Assembly: GCA_963819975.1 (NCBI GenBank) | Contig: CAWFYE010000002.1 | Location: 310,001-374,000, forward strand | DNA length: 64,000 nucleotides | Origin: Palsa-1392 sp963819975 | GTDB taxonomy: Bacteria; Verrucomicrobiota; Verrucomicrobiia; Chthoniobacterales; UBA10450 | Direction: 5' to 3' | In this document: piece after piece, positions 34,930 to 44,561 of the stretch | How positions within the stretch are numbered: position 1 is the stretch's first letter | Layout: each line of letters starts with the position of its first letter | The notes under the pieces: model-generated | Databases searched by the model: none | What the model was told of the DNA's origin: nothing | The model's input: the letters and a program-made list of their open reading frames with translations, nothing else | Program-made: the position numbers and the translations under genes

Positions 34930-37011
34930 ATGAGCCGGAAACAGAAGTCATCCATCTTCGATCCCACGCTCGTTAGGCCAGCACTTGGGGAGGCGCTGAA
35001 GAAGCTCGACCCGCGGGTGCAATGGCGCAGCCCGGTCATGTTTGTCGTCTTCCTCGGCGCGCTCTGGACCTCCGCCATCACGGTGGTGGACTTCGGCAGC
35101 TTCAACTTCCAGATCACGCTCTGGCTTTGGTTTACCCTCCTCTTCGCCAACTTTGCCGAGGCGATGGCGGAGGGCCGCGGCAAAGCGCAGGCCGATACCC
35201 TGCGCCGGATGCGGACGACCACGATGGCGCGCCGCCTAACGAACAATCACGAGACGAAGATCCCAGCCTGCGATTTGAACAAAGGCGACCTCGTCGTCTG
35301 CGAGGCGAACGACATCATCCCGGGCGATGGCGAAGTCATCGAGGGAATCGCGAGCGTCGACGAATCCGCCATCACCGGCGAGTCCGCCCCGGTGATTCGG
35401 GAGAGCGGCGGCGATCGCAGCGCGGTCACCGGCGGGACGCGCGTCCTGAGCGATCGCATCGTCGTGCGGATCACGAGCGAGCAGGGAAACACCTTCATCG
35501 ATCGCATGATCGGTTTGGTGGAAGGAGCGCGCCGGCAGAAGACGCCTAACGAGATCGCGCTCGGCATCCTCCTCGTTAGTCTCACCGTCCTCTTCCTCCT
35601 CGTCGTCTTTACCCTTCGTGCCTTCGCCCACTACAGCGAGGCGGCCGCCGAGCAGACCAATGCGGTCAATGTCAGCGTGCCGGTTCTCGTTTCCCTCCTC
35701 GTGTGTCTCATTCCGACGACGATCGGCGGGCTGCTCAGCGCGATCGGCATCAGTGGGATCGACCGGCTCGTCAGGCACAACGTGCTCGCGACCAGCGGAC
35801 GTGCGGTCGAAGCCGCCGGCGACATCGATGTTCTCCTGCTCGATAAGACCGGCACGATCACGCTCGGCAACCGAATGGCTGTCGCGTTTCACGCGGTCAC
35901 CGGGGTCGAGGGCGAGCGACTTGCGGATTGCGCTCAGCTTTCTTCGCTCGCCGACGAAACCCCGGAGGGACGCTCGGTCGTTGTCCTAGCCAAGGAAAAA
36001 TATGGGATCCGGGGCCGGCAAATGCACGAACTTCAGGCGACATTTATCCCTTTCGCCGCCCAGACGCGAATGAGCGGCATCGATCTTCACCCGCAGGGCG
36101 ATCAGCCGGTGCGGAGCATCCGGAAAGGCGCGGCCGAGGCGATCCGCGACTATGTTCAGGACTGCGGCGGCACATTCTCGGATGGGGTGACGAAGACGGT
36201 GGAGGAAATTTCGCGTCGCGGAGGCACGCCGCTGGTGGTGGCGGAGAGGGCACAGGCGCTTGGCGTCATCGAGCTGAAGGACGTCGTCAAGGGCGGAATC
36301 AAGGAGCGGTTCGCCCAACTGCGCCGGATGGGCATTCGCACCGTCATGATCACGGGCGACAATCCGCTGACCGCCGGTGCAATCGCGGCCGAATCCGGCG
36401 TGGACGATTTCATGGCGCAGGCCACGCCGGAGGACAAGCTGCGCCGCATCCGCGAGGAACAAGCCCGCGGCCACCTGGTCGCCATGACCGGCGACGGCAC
36501 GAACGACGCCCCGGCCCTCGCCCAGGCCGATGTGGGCGTGGCGATGAACACGGGGACTCAGGCCGCGCGCGAAGCCGGTAACATGGTCGACCTCGACAGC
36601 AACCCGACGAAGCTCATCCAGATCGTCGAGATCGGGAAACAACTCCTCATGACCCGCGGCGCGCTCACGACCTTCAGCATCGCAAACGACGTCGCGAAAT
36701 ATTTCGCAATCATTCCGGCGATGTTCGGCGCCCTTTACGTAACGAGTGGCGCGAGCGCTGGCCCGCTCGCCACCCTCAACGTCATGCGCCTTCACTCACC
36801 CGAGAGCGCGATCCTGAGCGCGGTTATCTTCAACGCGCTCATCATCGTCGCCCTCATTCCGCTCGCTCTCGCTGGCGTGAAATATCAAGCAGTCGGCGCG
36901 GTGCAGGTTCTGCGGCGCAACCTTCTCCTCTACGGTCTCGGCGGTCTCGTCGCGCCTTTCCTCGGGATCAAGCTGATCGACCTTGCGCTCGTCGGCCTGC
37001 ACTTCACCTGA
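34930..37011 (+). CDS. kdpB: KdpB, P-type ATPase subunit of the Kdp system
   Basis: The 693-residue catalytic subunit. The phosphorylation site is D305 in DKTGTI; the actuator loop is T149-G-E-S152, where the Ser corresponds to the inhibitory phosphoserine known in E. coli KdpB; ATP-site and hinge motifs MTGDGTNDAPAL and MITGDNPLTA are present. Seven membrane segments are expected. Three 9-mer copies (34970, 35234 and 35544) sit within its first 600 bp in three different coding frames (Val-Arg, Leu-Thr, Pro-Asn-Glu). Confidence 0.97.
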   Translation: MSRKQKSSIFDPTLVRPALGEALKKLDPRVQWRSPVMFVVFLGALWTSAITVVDFGSFNFQITLWLWFTLLFANFAEAMAEGRGKAQADTLRRMRTTTMARRLTNNHETKIPACDLNKGDLVVCEANDIIPGDGEVIEGIASVDESAITGESAPVIRESGGDRSAVTGGTRVLSDRIVVRITSEQGNTFIDRMIGLVEGARRQKTPNEIALGILLVSLTVLFLLVVFTLRAFAHYSEAAAEQTNAVNVSVPVLVSLLVCLIPTTIGGLLSAIGISGIDRLVRHNVLATSGRAVEAAGDIDVLLLDKTGTITLGNRMAVAFHAVTGVEGERLADCAQLSSLADETPEGRSVVVLAKEKYGIRGRQMHELQATFIPFAAQTRMSGIDLHPQGDQPVRSIRKGAAEAIRDYVQDCGGTFSDGVTKTVEEISRRGGTPLVVAERAQALGVIELKDVVKGGIKERFAQLRRMGIRTVMITGDNPLTAGAIAAESGVDDFMAQATPEDKLRRIREEQARGHLVAMTGDGTNDAPALAQADVGVAMNTGTQAAREAGNMVDLDSNPTKLIQIVEIGKQLLMTRGALTTFSIANDVAKYFAIIPAMFGALYVTSGASAGPLATLNVMRLHSPESAILSAVIFNALIIVALIPLALAGVKYQAVGAVQVLRRNLLLYGLGGLVAPFLGIKLIDLALVGLHFT

Positions 37012-37014
37012 CGA

Positions 37015-37554
37015 ATGAAGACCGCGCTGCAATCACTTCGCATCTACCTCGTCCTGACGTTGCTCACGGGCATCCTCTATCCGCTAGCGATGACAGGGAT
37101 CGCGCAGCTCTTTTTCTCCAAACCGGCCAACGGCTCGCTCGTTTTTGTTGAGGGAAAACTCGTTGGCTCCGAGCTCTTGGCGCAGAAGTTTGAGTCGCCG
37201 CGATACTTCTGGTCCCGGCCATCCGCCGCCGACTTCGCAACCGTTCCTTCTGGCGCGAGCAATAAGGGGCCAACAGCTGTCGACCTAAAGCAGGCAATCG
37301 CGGAACGCCGGGCGCGCTTCGGGCCGGACGCGCCGGTCGATCTGCTCACCGCGTCGGGGAGCGGACTCGACCCGCACATGTCGCCGGAGGCGGCCCGCTT
37401 CCAGACAGCGCGCGTGGCGGCCGCGCGGCATCTGCCTAACGAGACGGTTGCGGCTCTGGTTGATCGGTTGACCGAGCGGCCGCAGTTCGGCTTTCTCGGC
37501 GAGCCCCGGGTCAACGTCCTGAAGTTGAACCTCGCCCTCAACGACCTCCATTAA
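37015..37554 (+). CDS. kdpC: KdpC, accessory subunit of the Kdp K+-ATPase
   Basis: A 179-residue protein with one N-terminal membrane anchor (about 9-30) and a periplasmic domain bearing FWSRPSA, GSGLDPHMSPEAA and RVNVLKLNLAL, all typical of KdpC. It stabilises the KdpAB complex. It lies 3 bp after kdpB. The 9-mer at 37434-37442 encodes Pro-Asn-Glu. Confidence 0.95.
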   Translation: MKTALQSLRIYLVLTLLTGILYPLAMTGIAQLFFSKPANGSLVFVEGKLVGSELLAQKFESPRYFWSRPSAADFATVPSGASNKGPTAVDLKQAIAERRARFGPDAPVDLLTASGSGLDPHMSPEAARFQTARVAAARHLPNETVAALVDRLTERPQFGFLGEPRVNVLKLNLALNDLH

Positions 37555-37602
37555 CCCCTTTCCGGACTGTGCTTTTCCCTGTCGCGCCTTAAACTAACGA
37601 AC

Positions 37603-40215
37603 ATGGCGGAGACGCCAACACGGAGTCCGGACGAAATCCTGGCGCGCATCCAACGCGAGGAGGCGAAGTCGGCCCGCGGCTGGCTGAAGATCTTCTTCGG
37701 CATGTGCCCGGGGGTCGGCAAAACTTTCGCCATGCTCCAGGCTGCGCAACAGGCGCAGCAGGATGGCCGCGAGGTAGTGATCGGGATCGCCGAGACGCAC
37801 GGCCGGGCCGAAACCGAGGCGCTCCTAGACGGCCTTCCGATCGTTCCGCGCGCCGAGCTGGAGTATCGCGGAACGAAATTGAGCGAGATGGACCTGGATG
37901 CGATTCTCGTCTGGCATCCCCAGATCGCTGTCGTCGATGAGTTGGCCCACACGAACGCGTCCGGTTCCCGCCACCCAAAGCGCTATCAGGACGTGCTCGA
38001 GTTGCTCGAGACCGGGATCGATGTCTTCACCGCCGTCAACGTTCAGCACCTTGAAAGTCGCCGCGACACCATTCAGCAGATCACCGGCGTGGTCGTCAGG
38101 GAAACCGTCCCCGATTCCATTCTCGATACGGCGAACGAGATCGTGCTCATCGACCTGACCCCGGAGCAACTCCGCGCCCGCCTCGCGGAAGGCAAGGTTT
38201 ATCTCGGTGACCGGGCTGCGGCCGCGGCGGAAAATTTCTTCCGCGAAAGCAACCTGACGGCCTTGCGTGAGATGGCATTGCGAGTCGTGGCGGAACACGT
38301 TGATCGCGACCTGCGCGACATCATGCAGGAGGAGCGGATCCCGGGCCCCTGGAAAAGCAGCGACCGCCTCCTCGCCGCGATTCGCGGGGGAGCGACCTCG
38401 GAAAAGCTAATCCGCTACACCCGCCGGTTGGCCACCTCGATGGAAGCTTCCTGGATTGTCGCGAACGTCGATACGGGTGCGCCGCTGAGTGAGCCACAAC
38501 AGGCCCAACTCAACCGCGACCTCGCGCTCGCGCGCAGGCTCGGGGCGGAAGTCATCAGCACGCCGGGAACGCATGTCGGCGAAGCCCTTCTGCATCTTGC
38601 GCAACAACACAACGTGACCCAGTTCATTCTCGGCAAACCACCCGGGAGACGCTGGCCGTTCCGGCAAGCATCGCCGGTCGATTGGCTCGTCCGGCACAGC
38701 GGCGAGATCGACATCCACATGATTCGCTCGGACGAAGAACCGATTGTCAAGCGGGAACGCCGCCTCTCTGATTTGGTCTGGCGCGAATACGGGCTCGCGA
38801 TTGTGATCGCCGCGGTCGTGACGGCGTTCTCCCTCGCCATCTTCCAGTTCACCGGCTATTGGGCCGTCGCCCTCATTTATCTCTTGGCGGTGACTGTCGC
38901 CGGTTTGCGGCTCCACCGCGGGCCGACGCTCCTCCTCGCGACCCTGAGCGCGCTCCTATGGAACTTCCTCTTCATCCCGCCGCGCTTCACCTTCTACATC
39001 AGTCAACTGCCGGACTTCATGATGTTCGGCATTTACTTCGTCGTCGCGCTCGTCATCGGCCATCTCGCGGCGCAGTTGCGTGAGCGCGAAGAAGTGGAAC
39101 GCCGGCGCGAAACCCGCGCCACCACTCTTTATCAATTCACGCGCGCCCTCGCCGCCAGCGGCGAGCTGGCTGAAGGCCTGGAGGCAGTCGTTAGGCTAAT
39201 CCAGGAAAACTTTCGCGCCGAGTGTGCGGTCTATCTTCGCTCCGAAAGCGGCCTTGCGCCGCATCCGGCCAGCTCCTTCCGCAGCACGGAGAAGGATGAA
39301 AGCGTGGCAGCCTGGGCCTTTCAAAAGAAGCGCGCTGCCGGGATGTCGACCGATACCCTGCCGGAATCGGCCGCGCTTCATTTGCCATTGCTCGCCGGCG
39401 GTGGAGTAGAAGGCGTGCTCGCGGTCCGCCTCCCGCTGGCGCCTTCGCATGAGCAACGGGAGTTACTCGACGCTTTGGCGGCCCAACTCGCTCTCTACTT
39501 GCACAAAGAGCGCGCGCTCCAGGAGAGTCGCGAGGCGCAGGTCGCGAACCAATCGCAGAAGCTGCAGAAGGCACTCTTCGACCTCGTCTCCCATGAGCTG
39601 AAAACCCCGCTCGCCGCGATGTCCGCCACCTTGCAACAGGCGCAGCCCGATTGCGCCGAACTGCGGGAAGCCGCCCACCGTCTCACAAGGACGGTCGAGA
39701 CTTTGCTCGACGCCACCCGGCTGGAGTCGGGGTTGCTCCAGCCGGTCCGTGAATGGTGCGAACCGGGCGAGCTGCTCCGCGAAGCAGCCCGCCAGGCCGA
39801 TCTGCGGCGGCCGGTCAGCATCACGATCGGCGACGACCTCCCGACGGTTTCGGTCGACGCAGGTCTGATCGAGCAGGCGCTCGCCGCTCTATTGAGCAAC
39901 TCGGCAAATTACAGCCCAGCGAACGAGCCGATCGAGGCGAGCATCCGGCGCGACGATAATACCTTGGTCTTCGCCGTGTCGGATCGCGGTTCCGGCCTCG
40001 CCCCGGGCGAGGAAACCAAAGTGTTTGAGAGATTCTACCGCGGCGCCGGTAAACCAGCCGGCGGCCTCGGTCTCGGCCTCTCCATCGCCCGGCAATTGGT
40101 CGAAGCCCACGGTGGTATGATTACCGCGCAGAACCGCCCGTCAGGTGGTGCGCGTTTTTCGATCCGGTTGCCACTCGGCGAGCCGATGCAATTGCCGCCT
40201 GAAGCCGCAGCCTAG
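37603..40215 (+). CDS. kdpD: KdpD, full-length osmosensitive K+ sensor kinase
   Basis: An 870-residue kinase with full KdpD architecture: KdpD N-terminal domain (about 20-230) with Walker A GMCPGVGKTFAML, a universal-stress-like domain (about 250-370), DUF4118 membrane segments (about 395-490), GAF-like region, HisKA with DLVSHELKTPLAAM, and HATPase_c with GGLGLGLSIARQLVEAHGG. It senses low K+ and phosphorylates KdpE. No response regulator follows; the only KdpE-like gene is next to the short kinase upstream of kdpA. Confidence 0.95.
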   Translation: MAETPTRSPDEILARIQREEAKSARGWLKIFFGMCPGVGKTFAMLQAAQQAQQDGREVVIGIAETHGRAETEALLDGLPIVPRAELEYRGTKLSEMDLDAILVWHPQIAVVDELAHTNASGSRHPKRYQDVLELLETGIDVFTAVNVQHLESRRDTIQQITGVVVRETVPDSILDTANEIVLIDLTPEQLRARLAEGKVYLGDRAAAAAENFFRESNLTALREMALRVVAEHVDRDLRDIMQEERIPGPWKSSDRLLAAIRGGATSEKLIRYTRRLATSMEASWIVANVDTGAPLSEPQQAQLNRDLALARRLGAEVISTPGTHVGEALLHLAQQHNVTQFILGKPPGRRWPFRQASPVDWLVRHSGEIDIHMIRSDEEPIVKRERRLSDLVWREYGLAIVIAAVVTAFSLAIFQFTGYWAVALIYLLAVTVAGLRLHRGPTLLLATLSALLWNFLFIPPRFTFYISQLPDFMMFGIYFVVALVIGHLAAQLREREEVERRRETRATTLYQFTRALAASGELAEGLEAVVRLIQENFRAECAVYLRSESGLAPHPASSFRSTEKDESVAAWAFQKKRAAGMSTDTLPESAALHLPLLAGGGVEGVLAVRLPLAPSHEQRELLDALAAQLALYLHKERALQESREAQVANQSQKLQKALFDLVSHELKTPLAAMSATLQQAQPDCAELREAAHRLTRTVETLLDATRLESGLLQPVREWCEPGELLREAARQADLRRPVSITIGDDLPTVSVDAGLIEQALAALLSNSANYSPANEPIEASIRRDDNTLVFAVSDRGSGLAPGEETKVFERFYRGAGKPAGGLGLGLSIARQLVEAHGGMITAQNRPSGGARFSIRLPLGEPMQLPPEAAA

Positions 40216-40229
40216 TTATCCGCTGTCTT

Positions 40230-40337
40230 TTGGTAATCCAGTCGCCGAATCGCTCGCAACCGATCATCGAGGGCGGCAATCTCGTGCGCGAAGTTTCCAG
40301 TCTGCCGGAGGAAATCGACCTCGTCGTCTATGCCTAG
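40230..40337 (+). other. Possible 35-codon gene remnant between kdpD and the DUF486 gene
   Basis: An open frame from TTG 40230 to TAG 40337 reads like a genuine protein tail (EGGNLVREVSSLPEEIDLVVYA) and converges on the DUF486 gene. It has no good start or ribosome binding site and may be the residue of a deleted gene. I do not recognise it. Confidence 0.25.
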
Positions 40338-40663
40338 CGATTGAGAAAAGCGAAGTAGACCGCCGCCACGATACACAGATAGGCGGCGGCGATGTTCCAG
40401 CGGATCGGCGAGCGGAAAAGCGCGTAGGCGACGACAGTGAAGACCACCAGAGTGATGCATTCCTGGAGAACCTTAAGCTGCGGGACGCTCCATTGATTGG
40501 AACCGATCCGGTTTGCCGGGACCCGAAAGAGGTACTCGAAGAACGCCAGACCCCAGCTCGCCAGGATGACGATCCAAAGCGGTTGATCCTTAAACTTCAG
40601 ATGTCCATACCAGGCAAGATTCATAAAGGTATTGGAAATCGTCAGCAAGATGATGGTTTTCAT
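40334..40663 (-). CDS. DUF486 small multidrug-resistance-like membrane protein
   Basis: A 109-residue protein with four membrane segments. Diagnostic pieces of DUF486 are NTFMNLAWYGHLKFKD, FFEYLFRVPANRIG and PQLKVLQECITLVVF. The family belongs to the drug/metabolite transporter group; its substrate is unknown. ATG 40663 gives the usual start; ATG 40690 would add nine residues. It is divergent from the APC transporter gene. Confidence 0.88.
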   Translation of the reverse strand: MKTIILLTISNTFMNLAWYGHLKFKDQPLWIVILASWGLAFFEYLFRVPANRIGSNQWSVPQLKVLQECITLVVFTVVAYALFRSPIRWNIAAAYLCIVAAVYFAFLNR

Positions 40664-40815
40664 GCGTTGCCGATTCGTGCGCAACGCCATCTCCGCGCTT
40701 GCTCCGTGCCCGGGTTCCGCGACGCCGGCGGCGGGAGGACCTCCGGCGGCGGGGCGCATTCGAGAAATAACTTGCCCGGCGTTCGGATGCGTTGGTTACT
40801 GCCCTCGCACCACTC

Positions 40816-42645
40816 ATGGCTGAATCCCTTATCGAAGCGCCGGGTGTGCATCGGCCCCGAAACGTCGACTGGAAGCGGGCGGCCGCCCTCCTTTACGGCG
40901 ATTGGGGCACGAGCAAGGCTTACGTTATCGGCCTCGCTTTTGTCGCGGCCGGGTTCTCGTCTTTTCCGCTCATTCTCGCCGTCTGCGCGCTGACGGCGGT
41001 GGTCGGTTTCAATTACATCATCATCTGCGCGCACTTCCCCGACGGCGGCGGCGTTTATTCTGCCGCCCGCTCGCAAAGCCGCTTCCTCGCTTCAGCCGGT
41101 GCGCTCCTCCTGGTGGCGAATTTCCTCGTCACCGCCGCGCTCAGCGGCTGGGCGGCAGTGAGCTACTTTGGCGTGGCGCCCGGCTACGCACGCGTCGCCA
41201 CCATGGCGCTCGTGCTCGTGGTCGGCGTAATCAATTTCTTCGGTCCCAAACACAGCGGCAGTGTTTCCATTTACCTCGCCATCCCGGCTGTTCTGACGGT
41301 CCTGGTCATTATCGGATTGAGCAGCGGGTATTTGAACACGACCCATCTCGAGCCGCGCCACGCCAATCTTGGGGTGGCCTGGACGCAATTTGTCGGCGTC
41401 ATCCTCGCCCTCAGCGGGGTCGAGGCGGTCGCAAACATCACGGGCGTGATGAAGCTCGATCCGGGCTCGACCCCGGAGCATCCGAAAGTCACGCGGACGG
41501 CCGCGAAGGCGATCATCCCGGTGGCGATCGAGGTCGTGGTTGGCACCGCGCTGCTCGGCTGGGCCATGCTTTCGATGCCGAAAATGTTTACTCTGGAGCT
41601 GACTGCGCACTCGGAGGACATGTTGCGTTTTCTTGGCGAACACTACGGCTCGCTCGTCGTCGCGCAGTGGTTTGGGAGCGCCTTCGGCATCTTTGTCGGC
41701 GTCGTTTTCGGCCTGCTTCTTTTCAGCGCGGTCAATACCGCGGTCGTCGCGCTCATTGGCGTCATCTACATGATGGCGCAGGACGGCGAGATGCCGAAGC
41801 AACTGGCGAAACTCAATCGTCACGGCGTGCCGCGCATACCGCTCTTTGTCGCGGTCGTGATCCCGATCGTGATCTTGGCCGTCACTCCGAAGTTCGAAGG
41901 CCTCGCCGGTCTCTACGCGATCGGGGTGGTGGGCGCGATCGCGGTCAATCTCGGGGCGTGCACTTTTAACAGGCACCTCGATCTCACCTGGTACCAGCGC
42001 CTCCTGATGGGCGTTACGTTCCTCATCCTGACCGCGGTCGAACTGACGATCGCGAAGACCAAGCCGGACGCGCTCTTCTTTGCCATTTGCGTGCTTGGGA
42101 TCGGTCTCGCCCTGCGCGCTTATTCGCACAAACTCTCCGGGCTCAAGACCGTCACGATGACAAAGGAGGTGGCGGAAATGGTCGCGCCCAATCTCCCGGA
42201 GACTATGAAGCCGAAGCTGGAGGAAGGGCAAAAGATCATGGTCGCGGCACGTGGAATTAATCCGGTCTTGAATTTCGCGCTGGAAGAAGCGGCCCTGCGC
42301 AAAGCGGTCCTTTGCGTCGTCTACATCAAGGAGATCGCGGTCTATTTTTCCGGTGCGCCGGCCGTTCTCGGGAGTTCGAAATGGAAAGACGACGCCCAGG
42401 CCCGAGCGATCATGTCGCTCATGCTCAAGGAAGGCGAAGAGCGCGGTGTCTGCGTGCAGCCCGTCTACGCGGTGAGCGAGGACGCCTCGGCCACGATCCT
42501 CGATCTCGCGGCGACGTTAGGCGTGGATTACATCATCCTCGGCGCCTCGCAGCGTCGCACCCTGGCGGATTTGCTCAAGGGCAGCGTCGCCACCCAAATT
42601 GCGCAGCACCTGCCGGAATCGATCCGACTCGTGATCTTCGGTTAA
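40816..42645 (+). CDS. APC-type transporter with C-terminal stress-protein domain, KimA-like
   Basis: A 609-residue protein: about 12 membrane segments (30-450) with APC-family loops YGDWGTSKAYVIG and FPDGGGVYSAA, followed by a cytoplasmic UspA-like domain (about 475-609) ending in a nucleotide-binding pattern G-A-S...G-S-V (GASQRRTLADLLKGSVAT). The architecture and length are those of KimA (YdaO), a K+ importer of B. subtilis first annotated as an amino-acid permease. The position next to kup and kdp fits K+ transport. An amino-acid permease remains possible. A TTG at 40792 is an alternative start. Confidence 0.75.
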   Translation: MAESLIEAPGVHRPRNVDWKRAAALLYGDWGTSKAYVIGLAFVAAGFSSFPLILAVCALTAVVGFNYIIICAHFPDGGGVYSAARSQSRFLASAGALLLVANFLVTAALSGWAAVSYFGVAPGYARVATMALVLVVGVINFFGPKHSGSVSIYLAIPAVLTVLVIIGLSSGYLNTTHLEPRHANLGVAWTQFVGVILALSGVEAVANITGVMKLDPGSTPEHPKVTRTAAKAIIPVAIEVVVGTALLGWAMLSMPKMFTLELTAHSEDMLRFLGEHYGSLVVAQWFGSAFGIFVGVVFGLLLFSAVNTAVVALIGVIYMMAQDGEMPKQLAKLNRHGVPRIPLFVAVVIPIVILAVTPKFEGLAGLYAIGVVGAIAVNLGACTFNRHLDLTWYQRLLMGVTFLILTAVELTIAKTKPDALFFAICVLGIGLALRAYSHKLSGLKTVTMTKEVAEMVAPNLPETMKPKLEEGQKIMVAARGINPVLNFALEEAALRKAVLCVVYIKEIAVYFSGAPAVLGSSKWKDDAQARAIMSLMLKEGEERGVCVQPVYAVSEDASATILDLAATLGVDYIILGASQRRTLADLLKGSVATQIAQHLPESIRLVIFG

Positions 42646-42665
42646 ATCGCGTTCACTCTACTTTA

Positions 42666-44258
42666 GTGACAGCGCCCAAAGTCTTAATCGCAGATTCCAT
42701 TTCGACCCGTGGCGTTGAGGAACTGGGCGCCGATGGTGCGCTCGAGGTCGTCGTCCGTACCGGACAAAGCGAAGCGGAGTTGGTCGCGCAGATTCCCGAC
42801 TTCAGCGCCATCGTCGTGCGCAGCCAGACGAAAGTGACGGCGCCAGTCCTGCAGGCCGGGACGCGCTTGAAGGTCGTCGGTCGCGCCGGCGTCGGCGTGG
42901 ACAACGTCGATGTCGAAGCCGCCACCCGCCGCGGCGTGATCGTGATGAATACGCCGGGCGGCAACACCATTTCGACCGCTGAGCACGCTTTTTCGCTCCT
43001 CGTTTCCGTGGCGCGCAAGATCCCGCAAGCCCATTCCAACCTCCAATCCGGGAAATGGGACCGGAAAAAATTCGAAGGGATCCAGCTTTATAACAAAACG
43101 TTAGGCATAATCGGGATGGGCCGGATTGGCTCCGAGCTGAGCCGGCGCGCGATCGCCTTTGGAATGCGAGTTTTGGCTTACGATCCATATCTTTCCTCGA
43201 CCCGTGCGCGCTCCCTCCAGGTCGAACTGGTGGAGGAAATCGATGAGCTCCTCCCGCTGGCCGATTTCCTGACTTTGCACACTCCGCTCACGCCCGAGAC
43301 GCACCACCTGCTCAACGCCGCGCGCCTAACGAAAACGAAACGCGGCGTCCGCCTGATTAACTGTGCCCGTGGCGGCTTGATCGACGAAGCAGCGCTGGTC
43401 GAGGCGCTGGCCAGCGGCCAGGTTGCGGGCGCGGCGCTCGATGTTTTCGAAACCGAACCGCTCCCGGCCGATTCGCCCTTGCGCGGGATACCGAACCTGA
43501 TTCTCACTCCCCACCTCGGCGCCTCCACGGTCGAGGCGCAGGAAAGTGTCGGGATCGAAATTGCGCAGGCTATTCGCGACGCGCTTTTGCACGGCACGAT
43601 CCGGAACGCGATCAACATGCCCAACCTCGACGCCAAGACGCTCGCTATCATCGGGCCGCATCTGCGTTTCGGGGAAAAGCTCGGGCGTTTTCTCTCCCAG
43701 GTCTCGCCCAAGCGGGTCGAAAATCTGCACATCAACTACAGCGGCAAAGTGAACGAGGTCGATACCACCGCGATCACCCGCTCGATCCTGAAAGGCTTTC
43801 TCCATCTTGCCGGCGGCGACGACGTGAACGAGGTCAACGCGCCCGCGTTTGCCGCGACGTTAGGCATCAAAGTCACCGAGTCGCGTCTCAGCGCGCCGGG
43901 CGATTACACCGATCTGCTCGAATTGACCGCCGAAGCGGAAGGCAAAACGCTTGCCGTGGCGGGCGCGTTTTTTGGCGCCACCCCGCGGATTGTCAGTATT
44001 AATAGTCGCCCGGTGGAAGCGCGTCCGCACGGCGTCCTGCTCGTCCTCGAGAACACCGATCGCCCCGGCATGATCGGACGTATCGGGACATTGTTAGGCA
44101 CACACGGCGTCAATATCGCGACCATGTCGCTGAGCCGGAACCAGGCCGGCGGCCGGGCTCTGACGGTGCTCAATCTCGATACCGCGCCGCCGCCCGAGCT
44201 GCTCGCCGAGATCGCGCAGAGCGACGACATTCATAGCGCGCAGGTGGTGGAATTGTAA
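42666..44258 (+). CDS. serA: SerA, D-3-phosphoglycerate dehydrogenase
   Basis: A 530-residue enzyme for the first step of serine synthesis, oxidising 3-phosphoglycerate with NAD. The NAD-binding motif is GIIGMGRIGSELSRRA with GRAGVGVDNVD and NCARGGLIDE; the catalytic His is in TPHLGAST. An intervening ASB domain (about 325-450) and a C-terminal ACT domain (about 455-530, LVLENTDRPGMIGRIGTLLG) suggest serine feedback control. Start GTG 42666 gives the family length; an open frame upstream overlaps the transporter gene. Confidence 0.95.
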   Translation: MTAPKVLIADSISTRGVEELGADGALEVVVRTGQSEAELVAQIPDFSAIVVRSQTKVTAPVLQAGTRLKVVGRAGVGVDNVDVEAATRRGVIVMNTPGGNTISTAEHAFSLLVSVARKIPQAHSNLQSGKWDRKKFEGIQLYNKTLGIIGMGRIGSELSRRAIAFGMRVLAYDPYLSSTRARSLQVELVEEIDELLPLADFLTLHTPLTPETHHLLNAARLTKTKRGVRLINCARGGLIDEAALVEALASGQVAGAALDVFETEPLPADSPLRGIPNLILTPHLGASTVEAQESVGIEIAQAIRDALLHGTIRNAINMPNLDAKTLAIIGPHLRFGEKLGRFLSQVSPKRVENLHINYSGKVNEVDTTAITRSILKGFLHLAGGDDVNEVNAPAFAATLGIKVTESRLSAPGDYTDLLELTAEAEGKTLAVAGAFFGATPRIVSINSRPVEARPHGVLLVLENTDRPGMIGRIGTLLGTHGVNIATMSLSRNQAGGRALTVLNLDTAPPPELLAEIAQSDDIHSAQVVEL

Positions 44259-44306
44259 CGACACAAAACCGTTGCCCTCGCCGCGTTCGGTTCCTAGCAT
44301 CAAACT

Positions 44307-44561
44307 ATGAGCGCTATTCTCTGGACCCTCATCATCGGCCTCGTCGTGGGTGCAATCGCCAAACTTCTCATGCCGGGGAAAGATCCCGGCGGCTGCATCA
44401 TCACCATCCTGCTCGGCATTGCGGGCGCATTTGTCGCCGGCTACCTCGGCCGTGTCCTCGGCTGGTATCAACCCGGTCAGCCGGCGGGTTTCATCGCTTC
44501 GGTTATTGGCGCGATGATTCTCCTGCTCATCTACCGGATGATCGCAGGCAAGCGCGGCTAA
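44307..44561 (+). CDS. GlsB/YeaQ/YmgE-family small membrane protein
   Basis: An 84-residue protein with three membrane segments and the family pattern GLVVGAIAKLLMPGKDPGG. Members are stress-induced small membrane proteins once called transglycosylase-associated. Function is not established. It sits alone between serA and the ferritin gene; the 154-bp spacer that follows holds no recognisable element apart from the ferritin ribosome binding site. Confidence 0.88.
   Translation: MSAILWTLIIGLVVGAIAKLLMPGKDPGGCIITILLGIAGAFVAGYLGRVLGWYQPGQPAGFIASVIGAMILLLIYRMIAGKRG

Noticed and set aside
40145..40993. Plus-strand open frame bridging kdpD and the APC gene
   Set aside because: It overlaps the DUF486 gene and the starts of two others, and its translation lacks any domain-like pattern.
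41092..42231. Long minus-strand open frame opposite the APC transporter
   Set aside because: Same reasoning: highly charged His/Arg/Asp-rich translation opposite a clear membrane protein gene.
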